Position numbers and translations under genes: made by a program. Below the pieces are notes generated by a model. It had not been told where the DNA came from. It worked only from the letters and a program-made list of their open reading frames with translations, and did no database searches. Shown one piece after another: positions 50,341 through 61,900 of a stretch of DNA of 64,000 bases (within the stretch, counting starts at the first letter, position 1; the number at the start of each line of letters is the position of its first letter). The DNA is from Zymoseptoria tritici IPO323 (lineage: Eukaryota; Ascomycota; Dothideomycetes; Mycosphaerellales; Mycosphaerellaceae): assembly GCF_000219625.1 (NCBI RefSeq), contig NC_018217.1:1302001-1366000 (forward strand). The letters run 5' to 3'.

Positions 50341-53300
50341 TTACCACAACGCACTGTCCTTATCGAACCGCTCAATCTCCTTGCCCGCATCCTCCACATC
50401 CTTCTTCGCCTTCATTCTCATGTAGAAGATTGGACAATCGCGACTCGAGCAAATGACTTCGTTGTGCATGCTGCCCTGACAGCGCTGGCATTGTGTCCAC
50501 AGCCGAGCGAAGCGGACCTCGAGCTCCGACACTTTCGTCAGCGATCGTTGATACAGCTCTCCGAAACGTGGACGACACTCGGCTCCAACAGCACCACCCT
50601 GCTCTTCCTTGGATGACAGAGGCTTCTTGCAACCAAGGCATGTCTCGGTCTTCTTGGCAAACTTCATCAAGCCACCCATGGTCGGCGCTGCGACAGAGAT
50701 GGCACGCGTGTGATCGCCAGTCAGCAAGGACCCAGCCTTCTTCTCGCCCAGGATAGGCTCGAAGATGCGACCCAACGGCTTCGCCAGTTGGTTGTCCAGA
50801 TAGTACTTCGTGTCGATGGGTAGGTTGTGCTCCAGCACGAACATGGGGTCCTCGGACTTTTCATATCCCTTGGCGCCTGCAGCACCCTTCACCATCACAT
50901 AGGCCACACGATCGCCGAGAGCTGGCGCTGATCCGGCGTCGCGTTTCCGCATGCGTTCTGCCAATTCGGTATGGGCTTGTTTCGATGCGTAATCAACCTT
51001 GCTCAAGGCCTTTGTGATCACGAGGTTGGACATGTCGATCCGATTTTGGAGCAGCTCTGAAATGGTTTCCTTTACGTAGCTGCGGTCGTAATTAGCATGG
51101 TGATTGTCGAGCGCGAGGGGATACTGGACCTACTCTTGAGCTCCCTGCACATCCTGATCGATCAGAAGCATCTTCAAGCTCGTCTCGATCACATTTTGAA
51201 CCAGCCGGCAATTGTCGCGACGAACCGTCTCGATACCTTTGGTGTCCATTTTGTCGTACTTCTCAGTGTTGGTCCAGTACAGGCCAGCATAACGCTTCTT
51301 GTTGATCAGCAGGTATGGGTAGTAGACCTTCTCGAACTCCAGCTTGATGGGCTTGATGAACTTGCTCGACACGTACTCGGCCGCGTCCTGCCCGAGTTCC
51401 ATGGCTTTCGCGAGATCATTGGGTCCAAACTTCACCATGACAGAGTCCGTATCACCGTAGATGACCTGGGCATCATGGCTGTATCCATTGGCGATGGTGT
51501 AGCGGTTCTCCACCTCTTCTTTCGTTCTCTCAATCATTTGACGGCCGTAGGAGGTGGTACTGCTGGCGATCGCCAGACAGGGCAGCTTTCCGTTAGTGGC
51601 ACCCGTCAGACCGTAGACGGAGTTGGCACTGATCTTCAAGGCCAGTTGTCGACCGTTGAGAACTGCCTTCTTGAACGGATCGGTCTCCACTGCCAGTGCC
51701 TTTTTCGCTCGCTTTCTGGCACCCAGAAGTTCTTCGAGAATCTGTGACAGCAGACCCTTGCGGACTTTGGTCGTGCAGAAGAGGTCTCCATTAGGTGTGA
51801 CAATGTAGTCCTCGTCTTTCTTCAGATTGAGCTTCTCGACAGCATTCTTGTTCAGGAGTGTGGTGTAGCACAAATTGTGCGCTTGCATGATACTGGGGTA
51901 CAGAGATGCGAAATCGAGGGTTGCAACCGGAACGTCGTAGTAGCCTCGAGTAGGCTCGATGACCGTGGCGCCTTCGTACTGCTCATCGCTGCCTTCCGGT
52001 TTGAGGTTCGGTACGACCAGTTGCTGCTCCAGAGCTTTTCGGAATAGTTGACTGATGAATTTGACTTGTTGGCCTCTGGAAAGGAGCATATTGAAGGGAA
52101 CACCTGTGACTCTTGCCATTTCTGTGTAGTTGACAAGACACATGAGCTTGTCCATGAGACGTTGTGGCAAGTAGGCGTCTTTCAAGCAGTATACAGCAAG
52201 TCTGCGGCGCGACTCTGGAGTGCCGTTGTACAACTCGGTGATCATGGTGTGATGTACATCTTCCTTCTGCTCTTTCAAGAAGTGAGCAGAAACGGAGTTT
52301 AGTGTGTAGCTTCGCAGTTGATAGTCCCGTTGAATCAGTTGCAGCAAATCCAGCTGCAGACGGCCATTGGTGTTTGTCGCTTTTGTGTCGCGATTTCCCA
52401 TCTGCTTGCTGGAGAAGTTGGCGTCTCTAGCAGCAGACTTGACGTTCTTCAGCCGCGTCCAGTATGGGAATTTGCCCACCTTGAGATGAGCAGCTCTGTC
52501 CAGAAGGTATGGGAAGTCGAAATTGGACGTGTTGTAGCCGATGATAACATCCGGGTCAACCTCCTCCAAGAAATCGCGCCATGCCATGAGCATCTTCTCC
52601 TCGCTGTGGAATTCGAACACTTGCGTGTTTACAATCAAGCTGCACGTGTCCATGCAGAAGACATTCCGAACGAAGGGCTTCTCTTCACCATATCGGGTGA
52701 CGACGTTGGCGATTTGGATAACAGGATCGATGTTGGCTTCTGGGAAGACGCCCTTTCGTCCAGCGCACTCGATGTCGAAGCTCAAAATGCGAAGTGGAGC
52801 CATTTTCGACCATTCTGCGTCATCTGCTGGGTGCGCAATCATATCGCGAAAATGGCAATGTGCCTCGATCTGACAGTTTGACTGCCGATCCCGCATTGGG
52901 ATCATGTGGTATTTGCCCGCATTGACCGAAACCCAGGACATGCCCGAGATCTCCGTGTCGACCATGAAACGAAGCACGTATTGGATGCTGTCAAAGGTCA
53001 AGATCCCACCTTCAGCAACCTTCCAGAGGCCCTTGTAGTTGGCATTGCCAGATTCGATCGTCGTGCGGAGACGGTTGATGAACTTGGGGTCCGTCACTGT
53101 GATCTTAAGATATGGACTCTTGGTGTTGCCTTGGAATCCGAACATGTTCTCCCGCATGACCATTTGCACTGATTGAATGGCAGCGGAATGTTGAGCAAGG
53201 CTGGACTCAAGGAAGACTTTGAAGGGCTCGCAGTCATTCTTCGTGAAGGCGATCGGAGCCGCGACGTAGAGGTAATGCAGGAAGTCCGTAACATGGAGAA

Positions 53301-53718
53301 GTACGGAGTGTCCTTCCTCTGTCACGCCAAACAGCTTCACAGTGGCCTTGCCACCATGAAGAGTGCCCTCCTCGGCATCGATGGACTGAAAGCTCACGGT
53401 GTCCGTTTTGTCGTTGAAGCTGTCTAGACTCGGTCTTGCCCAATGCTGGTCCTTTTCTGCATTCTTGTGCTTCAAGGCGTCGATGTCTTGCGTGAGTCGC
53501 TCAAGAACCTCCTCTTCAAACTGGCTCTTCGGCTGACTCGAATTAATGGGCTTCCCATCAGGACCTCTTCTCGCAGGAGTCTTGAACACCGGCTTCGAGT
53601 CGTCCAGTCTGCGTTTCTTCTGTGGCGAGGCCTGCTGATTCCGGCGAGAGTTGGTATTGTCCTGCAAGACTCGCTTGCTGGGTACCGTAGCAGGCGGTGG
53701 TGCTACGACTGCGGGCAT
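50341..53718 (-). CDS. POL3: DNA polymerase delta catalytic subunit
   Basis: Exons 53718-51134 and 51079-50341; 1,107 aa. The start is MPAVVAPPP at 53718 (the frame extends to a GTG at 53763 only). The exonuclease motif I is [27 protein letters not shown] follows. The B-family polymerase motifs are [17 protein letters not shown], the [10 protein letters not shown] region and [12 protein letters not shown]. The 54-bp intron lies after VQGAQ and rejoins at YVKETI. The C-terminus has CysA (CLGCKKPL...VGAEC) and CysB (CQRCQG...CSSRDC), the iron-sulfur site. It is the lagging-strand replicase, working with PCNA. CysA appears to lack its third Cys. It is divergent from CSN5. Confidence 0.95.
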
Positions 53719-54129
53719 GTTGGGCGATGTGGTGTGTAAAGTGACAAAGTCGTAGGAGAACACGAGAGAAGCTAAGGTAGGTACCTAAGTGACGCGCTCG
53801 GCTCGTGTACTAGCGCGAGTTCCATAGATTGGTGGGGTTGATACACTTCATACCAGCCAGAGAGCTCAAATCAACATCCATCTTCATTCTCCACCACCAA
53901 ACACCGACGCATTTCACAATCAACCCAATGATCATGTGGCAGCAATTCATCGACATTGGAACGTGAGAATATAGTGAAGAGCTCCAGCTATATCGACTCC
54001 ACGAGCACCTCCAGATTCATCACTACAGATCTACAGCGAACGCCTCCGTCACTGAATACAGGCCAAGTATTGCGCAGTCTTCATTGACCTCTTCCTGTCC
54101 CAAGTCTCAACACCGTGACAGCTGCAACA
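53719..54129. promoter_or_regulatory. Divergent POL3/CSN5 promoter region
   Basis: About 410 bp between the start codons. Sequence near 53770-53820 is GC-rich with ACGCG-type words (GACGCG at 53791), a motif recognised by MBF-like G1/S factors in yeast. One motif alone is weak evidence. Confidence 0.4.
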
Positions 54130-55248
54130 ATGGACTCCGAGAAGGCATGGGGTACGTGCAGCGATTCAAACCGTGCTATTGATGTCAACCCACTAACGCA
54201 TAACACAGAGACCGAAGGCGCCGCCAAACTAGTCGACCCACACCGCGATGCACTCTACAACTACAACGCCGACGAACAGAAGAGGATAGGGACCGAGAAG
54301 CCATGGAAGCAAGATCCTCACCACTTCAAGTATGTGCGCATCTCGGCGGTGGCGCTTGTCAAGATGGTGATGCATGCAAGATCGGGAGGCGAGATTGAAG
54401 TGATGGGTCTGATGCTCGGATACGTTGAACACGAGACATTCATCGTCACGGATTCAATGCGTCTGCCAGTCGAAGGAACGGAAACACGGGTCAACGCGCA
54501 AGACGAGGCGAACGAATACATGATCAACTTTCTTTCACGGTCGCGAGAGTCGGGACAACTCGAGAACACAGTCGGCTGGTACCACAGTCATCCAGGCTAC
54601 GGCTGCTGGCTGTCCGGCATCGATGTAATGACCCAGCATACTCAGCAGATGTTCACCGATCCTTTCCTCGCCGTCGTCATCGATCCACATCGGACGATCA
54701 GCGCTGGCAAGGTCGAAATCGGAGCATTCCGCACATACCCAGAAGGCTACAAACCTGAGGGTCAAGTCTCAGCAGCAGAGGGGATGGCAGCAGTTCCAAC
54801 GGCAAAGGCGCAGGATTTCGGTGCGCACGCGAACAGATACTACTCTCTAGAAGTTTCGCACTTCAAATCTACCCTGGACAACAAGTTGCTGGAGGCGTTG
54901 TGGAACAAGTACTGGGTGCAAACGCTGTCTTCTTCTCCACTCGACACGAATCACGACTACGTGACGGCACAGATCGAGGACCTCACAGCCAAGACGAAGC
55001 TTGCCCAGGAGAGTACGAGACAGCGATCCGGTGTGACGACAGGACCGGCACGAAATGGCAAGGGCGGAGACGAACAGCTGAGTAAGCTGGCCAAGGCAGC
55101 CGAGAAGATCGCAAACGAAGAGAAAACTGGATTGATGGCATCGCTGGTCAAGGAGAAGGTGTTCGCTGGCCACGCGCCTCACGTCGCACAAGTCTCTGCT
55201 GAGTTGGACGCGAATGGCACTGATACCCAAATGTCTGAGACTTCGTAA
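54130..55248 (+). CDS. RRI1: COP9 signalosome subunit 5, JAMM isopeptidase
   Basis: Exons 54130-54151 and 54209-55248; 353 aa. The short first exon (MDSEKAW) joins to ETEGAAKLVDPHRDALYNY, as in family members. The unspliced frame is also open but would insert a 19-codon stretch absent from relatives. The JAMM zinc site is complete: the Glu in EVMGLMLGYVEH, then WYHSHPGYGCWLSGIDV, i.e. H-x-H-x7-S-x2-D. The enzyme removes NEDD8 from cullins as part of the COP9 signalosome. The C-terminus ends in a Ser/Thr-rich tail. In filamentous fungi (csnE) it affects development and light response. Confidence 0.95.
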   Translation: MDSEKAWGTCSDSNRAIDVNPLTHNTETEGAAKLVDPHRDALYNYNADEQKRIGTEKPWKQDPHHFKYVRISAVALVKMVMHARSGGEIEVMGLMLGYVEHETFIVTDSMRLPVEGTETRVNAQDEANEYMINFLSRSRESGQLENTVGWYHSHPGYGCWLSGIDVMTQHTQQMFTDPFLAVVIDPHRTISAGKVEIGAFRTYPEGYKPEGQVSAAEGMAAVPTAKAQDFGAHANRYYSLEVSHFKSTLDNKLLEALWNKYWVQTLSSSPLDTNHDYVTAQIEDLTAKTKLAQESTRQRSGVTTGPARNGKGGDEQLSKLAKAAEKIANEEKTGLMASLVKEKVFAGHAPHVAQVSAELDANGTDTQMSETS

Positions 55249-55960
55249 AGGTGCAGATGGTCCTTCAATCCCATACGAGAACAATGCGTCTTCTAGAAGC
55301 CATACATTTGCATCCACTGAGGCTGAGAGGGCCATAGATGAATGAACGAGACGTCATGAAACAGTCCAGAGGTGGACAGAAAATGATACCACCATGCTTC
55401 CGCTCAAATTGCACACTCCAAGCTACCTCGGTGCACTTTGTCTAGTCAAATGTAAGCGACACAACAAGGAATTAATTTTACCAGTAGGACTGTGTCGTTG
55501 TCGCAGAACGGATTTCGATACCGAGCTTCACCGACATTCCGCGCAGTCCTCGCCCTACGAAATTCGCTCGATTAGCTTGTTCGGTGCAGATTGAGCGGAA
55601 GCACGGAGGGTAAAGATGGGAAGATCATCAATGCCCGGAGGTAACTCAAGCTAAGCCCGATGAACCACGGAGCCCGGCCCGCTTAGCGGACGCCTCATGC
55701 GATGCTTCAATTGGTACTGTACGAAGCGATGCGAAATATCGATGGATGCTCGGGGAAGCTGTGACTTCATCGCAGCATCGTTGGAGCGTCTCACTTCGAT
55801 TGCATGTTAATCCACTTAATCTCACTAATGACAGCCTAATTCACCGAGGATTAGCGGAGAGTCACTTCGCGTACCTTTAACGACTCCATTCCGAGCAACT
55901 CAGGCGCAAACACATTCACGGCACCCGAGTCCGCCGCGCGAACGACATGGCGGAACAGTC
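55249..55960. promoter_or_regulatory. Upstream region of FMP27
   Basis: About 710 bp between two + genes. No gene seen. An ATG at 55947 lies out of frame 14 bp before the FMP27 start. Confidence 0.4.
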
Positions 55961-58900
55961 ATGCCTGTGCCAACCCTCACCTTGCTACTCGGCGTAGTCG
56001 TCATTGGATACCTTTTCACCTTCGTTGTCTTTGCGGTCCTCCGCATCGTTACAGGTGTCTCAATCCAGCGCGTGGGCTATACCGGTTTCAGGCGCATCGC
56101 ATACTCTCCGCGACCCGGGGTTCGCATCAACATCCGCGGCATAGGTCTGTCAATACATCGACCAACTTTTGCGCTCCCAACATGGTGCAGCCTGGTGATC
56201 ACGGAGCTCGCAGTGACGGTAGATTTGAAAGCTTTGGATGATGCGCGCAGAAAAGACGTCGGAGAAGCTGGGGAGAAGAGCAATGGGTCAGTCCAGAAGG
56301 GCAAGAATGTCTCTGGGACGACGACTCCGGATCGCGAACCGGTAAACGACGAGCACGGAAAGCTATGGCGGACGTTAATGAGGACGAAGGAGAAGGTCAA
56401 GCGAGTACACAGGGAGATTGGATGGCTTCGCTTGATTGATGTGGTCGCAACTGGCACGACATTCAGTGTGGAAGGTGTGGGAAAGGTAAGTCTTGAAAGG
56501 CTTACGGTCTCAGTGGATACCAGGAAACAGACTGTCGACCGGAGCAGACTATTCCAGCACCACAAGCATAAGCCAGAGACACAGACTCCGGCGGAATGGA
56601 AGTCGCTGATTCGAAGCATATTGTTCACTCCGGAGGGCAGAGACTCGACGGAGATACTCGACTACGGCACACTGAACGTTCATGGTATGCTCCATCGCGA
56701 ACGCGAGGGCCTTCGAGATGCATCCATATCGCTCAAGCTTGGCCGACTGACGGTGCCCTACGATGACCTCGAATATGCAAAACGATGTGCGGATCTCCTG
56801 CGTGGTAGATACGCTCACCCGAAACCAGGCCGCAGTCTCTCGGATACAGCGCTCACCGATGCGTCGAGAGGAGAAGCTGAACGGGACAGCCACGATGAGC
56901 ACCTCGTTCAGGCTGTTTCCGACTCAAAAGCTTTCATTTCCTCAATCCTGCGTGGCATTCAGGAAGTTCAATTCGCGGTCGGCTTCGTTGGCTTCTCCAA
57001 AACTCTTGCCATCAAGACGACTGGAGAAAAGGACGTCTACTTTAATTTTGCAATGAAGGAGCTGGGCTTGGATGTGCTTCGCCTGGATCCGAAGAGCCCT
57101 GCTCACAAGATGTATTTCTCCTCCAAAGATATCGCTCACCAAGCGCTGGTGACAGGCATAGCCATCTCTGCAGGCATCGATGATGGACATGAGCATCCCG
57201 AGCGCATGCTGTACATTCCAATGGTCACCGCTACTGTCAAGACGACGTTGCCTTCGAGAACGATCCACTACTCCAAGAAGGACGATGCAACGGACCGCAA
57301 TTCGAATATTTTATACGCGAACTTCGTGTGCACCTCCCCATCTATTGACCTGGACCCAAAACATCTGCCTCTGTTGCAGGAAACACTCAAACAGCGATCT
57401 AGTCGTGAAAGTTCCAGCCCGACTTCATCGCATCATCACTTGATCTCGCAACTCCTTCCCAAGGCTGATGTCAAGCTGTCCGTTCAAGAGCCTGTGCTTC
57501 GCATATCGCTGCCACCGATGGACAAGAAGAATGCCACCGACGACGATTTTGATCTGCTGATCTCATCAGTATCCTCGATAGCGTTGGAGTGCGAATCTTC
57601 TCACGCTCTGAATGGCCAAACGCATTACAGCTTGCAGTCCTATTATCGACACTCAAGACATCGCCTGTATTACCAGACCGCGGCTGGGGATCGCCATGAT
57701 CTGCTTCAGAGCGACTTTTTCGAAGTACAGGTTGATGTCAACGCCCTTCCGGAAGTTTCGGTTGTGGCCGCTGGGAGAGCTCAAAAGTTTACAGTCTTCC
57801 TCGTTCGGCCGGACATCTGTGAAGGCGTCCGCCAGATCGTGACGCAGCTTCGAAGGAACGTTCTTGCACCGAGAGACGGTGAATCAAAACCACGAGCCAG
57901 CTTTTTGCGTACGATTCCTGGCTGGGTGGAGTCTCTTCGGCTGGAAGGGTCAGACTTTGGATTGGAGCTTGCAGGTGTCGACGAGCAAGTATCGAAAGAT
58001 ACACGTGGGTTCGCTTTGCACCTCGAATCATGGACCACCGAGTACAAAGCACATCGTGATGAAGCCCCAGTGGAGCATTCTCATCGGCGCAAGCCTACGG
58101 CAACTCCTGCCTCCCCAACCAAGGATAAACGCTCGCGATTCGCAGATCATTTGTCCTCGAGGAAACGCACTCAGACTTTTGCTGACGGAAGACGACTGAC
58201 CTTCCACACCTCGAACCTAGAGGGTCTCATCATTGATTCAGTTGAAGATTCTGATGCAGAATCATTCATGTCTGTGCCACGCTTCGAAGTTGCATTCTCG
58301 ACGTCGACAGATTCACACGGGCCAATCTTCCATGTCAATTCGTTCGCGAAAAGTGTACTTCTGCAGTACTCGCTGTACAACCATTTCGCAATCGGGGTCG
58401 CGACGATGGTCATCAAGAAAACGTTTTTGGACCACGAAAGGGACGACCGTCCAGCTGCAGTACGGCGAACGTCAAGTATGGGACTCACCTTTTCCGACCC
58501 TACATTGGAAGAAATTGCTAGCCGAGAGATCACCGCCGTCGACTTCAAGTCAAACTTGATCCAGGTCAAAGCTCATATGCCAGCAGATCCGCCAATGATG
58601 CTACAGGCGTACTATATTGAAGCAGGTCGACATCGCTGGTCGTCACCATTCCTCCGCAGCCGTCTGACTCGCGTGTACGTGAGAGCGCCTGCGACCAAAG
58701 CCGCATGGAGCAGAATTGCTAGCCTCAAAGCTCTTCGCCTCGACCTTCGCGATCTGCGACGCAAAATTGGCAACCGACAGACAGTCGAAAAGTCTCTGGA
58801 CATCGGAGCTGACTCGATACGAATCTCTATACCTCACTCTCTGGTGGTGCACACCATATTTGACAACATCACGAACATCATCAAGACCACGAAGCAGCTT

Positions 58901-61900
58901 CAGCATCATTTCGTAACGGGGCGCAGCGATTACATCCTCGCAAAGGAGCCCGAAGGTCCTAAGCACGTTCCTCGAATAGTGCTGCGATCACAAATTTTGC
59001 TGTTCGATATTGAAGACAGCAACTTCGAGTGGAAGCTTGGCGTCATCTACAGAGCTGGGCTCGAGGAACAGAAGCAAAGACTTGCTCGAGATGAAGCGTT
59101 CAGACTGAAAGAGAAAAGGCTCTCCCGAAGTTCGAAGAATGCCAACTCCCGCTTGCGATCCCAGTCTGCACATTTGGACGATCGGTCAAGGGCCGGAAAA
59201 GACAAGGAGCCGTCAAACAAGCAACGAAGCCGCAGCAGCAATCGTCCTGGTAGAGAAGATGATCAGCGCGACCATAGTCATGCACGGCGTAGCATACGTT
59301 ATGATGCATCTGGCAGATGTGGCATCAGCGACGCCTCATCGCTGTCCATTGAGAAGGCGCGAGAAAAGCTGGATCGTCTCAACTCGCAATCATGGAAGAC
59401 CCGCATCGACCGAGTGAAGGACTTCCAAAGCAACGCCATCAGAGAGATGAGGAGAATGTTCGGAGTCTCTGATGAAGTTGAAGGCGTTGAGCAAAGCGAA
59501 CCCATCCTGGCCAAGAGTCGTCGGCCTGACCTCATGATCTTGGCCATAACGGATTTATGTTTGACGGTCGACAAGCCAACCTTTCCAATCGAGGAGTGTC
59601 CCAATTTTCTGCACGATGTGGGCAAAGGCATGCCAAAGGACATGAAGTACGGGTTGCTATTGCCCATGAACCTACATTTGACTATGGGAGAATCCCGCAT
59701 TCAGCTGCGTGATTATCCACTTCCTCTGCTGCATGTACCGGCGCTGGCCAATGGTCAATCTGTGAGACTACCGTCACTATCGATGCGCACAGACTTCGTC
59801 ATTGCGGAAGAGTTTCGAGACATCGAATCTCAACGCAGTGTCAAGGTGCTGGTCATCCCCCCAGAAAAGATGGCCGGTGGACGACCTGATGGGTATCAGA
59901 TCGACGTACGCCGCACCATTTCAGCGGTCAAGACCTATTCGGACATCAGCATTGATATAAACACGAGTAACCCCACGAGGTTCACATGGTCAACGTCGTA
60001 CCAGCCGGCCATTCAGGACATGATGCAGATCGTGGAGAGCTTCACCAAGCCGCCTGTGGATCCCTCTGACAGAGTGGGTTTCTGGGACAAAATCCGTTTG
60101 TCTTTCCACTCGCGAGTCAATGTTTCGTGGAAGGGTGATGGTGATGTCCACCTGGTGCTGAAAGGCTCTCGTGATCCATACGTAGTGACGGGCACTGGCG
60201 TCGGTCTCGTGATGGTCTGGCGAGATGGTGTGAAATGGAGTATTGCTCAGGACGACGACCCACGCAAGTTCATGGCGGTGGATAGCGGCGAGTACATACT
60301 CGCTGTTCCTGACTTCAACAGCTATGCAAGATCCGCTCTTGACATGGAAAAGGGGGATTCGGGTAGCTCTGGGTCTAGTACTTCGAAGCGCGATGCTGCC
60401 TTCAAAAAAGTGGTCATGAAACTCTCCGGCAGGGTCAGATGGCTTGCAGGATTGATGTTCGAGCGCGATCTTGGAAACGGCAAGCGTACCTTCGACTTCA
60501 AGCCTCACTATGATGTGGTATTGAAGCATCCAGACTTCGCGAAGAGCACTCCCGGAGAAACGTACGATGCCTACCGCGGACTCAGGAGTCACCACATCCA
60601 CCTGTCGATTGCGATTGCCGCGCCCCACGACCGTGACTGGTCGGTGAACAATCTGAAGCCATCCAAGAACTACAATTCCGTCCACTTGACGCCCCGGTTC
60701 TTCTCCCACTTCTTCAGCTGGTGGTCAATGTTCTCAGGGGTTATGTCCTTGCCCATTCGACAAGGTCCATTATGGGGAATTACGGAGAAAAAGAGCAAGA
60801 AGTTCGGCCGTCATCTTGCCACGATCAAGTACAACTTGCTATTATCTCCGCTCTACATCAGTCACGTGTATAAGCACAAAGACGCCGAAGATTATGCCGC
60901 CAACTCCGTCTCTGCCACCGGCCTGAAGATGCGGCTCGACAGTTTCATGCTCGATCTGCATCAGCGTAGGGAGCACTTTGATCTGAAGGGCAGGGAGGGA
61001 GAGCGCACTAAGACCACGAGTGGTATGCGGATAAACCAGGCCCAGCTTGATTTCATTTCCGCGGACCTCCGCGCACTCAGTGCCAACATCGAGGGCACCA
61101 GCGCCGAGGACATTGACAAAGCTAACGAGGACACTCTGGCATCCATGCACGGACAAGTTCCACTGATAGACATGTCGAAGTTCGACATACCGGACAACGA
61201 CTTCTCGTGGATCGATATGGACGACTTTGTAGAGCTTGACTGGGTTTTGCCCGCGGAAGCAGACCCAGTCACCAAGATTCTTCCTCTGGGATTCGCTCCA
61301 AGGTTTACCTACTTCAGACAGACCGACCACAATGGGACAATAGCCGGCGATGCATCAAGAACGAGTCCTTTCGGAGATGAGCCTACACATTACTGCGTCA
61401 TGTCTGGGAAGAACGATCCTCGTAAGGTTCAGTCTGAGCTCATCCAGAGGCGGCTGGACTTGATCAAGGAGAAGCAGGCTGTAAATGTCGAAGCAGTCGG
61501 AGAGGCTGAGTTGAGAGTCATTCGGGATACTGGTGACGATAAGGCGGTCCGACAAGCACTGGAATCGAAGCTGGCTACTCTGAGGGGCCATACCGAATCT
61601 CTACAAGCGAAACACAACTTCCTAGCATCTATGCTCGATGAGCTTCTGCAGCGCCTGGACGAGGATGATCCCTCTGCGGTACCGGATCTGGAAACCAGCG
61701 AGAAGTTCTTCGAAGCCCAAGAGAGCGCGAGCCGTCAGAACGGCGACTCTGTTGATCTCCACGCTGCGCCTCTCGCCGACTATACCAGCGAGTTCAACAA
61801 CCGTTTCATTGTACACAATGCGCAGATCAAGTGGAACAATTCTCTCCGCAACATAATTCTGCGGTACATTCACCAGAATAGTCAGAGGAGAGGATTTGTG

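Noticed and set aside
54152..54208. Reading CSN5 without its first intron (377 aa)
   Set aside because: The frame is open, but removing 54152-54208 gives the family N-terminus and canonical splice sites.
55947..55960. Earlier ATG at 55947 as FMP27 start
   Set aside because: It is out of frame with the FMP27 coding sequence; the ATG at 55961 begins directly with the membrane anchor.
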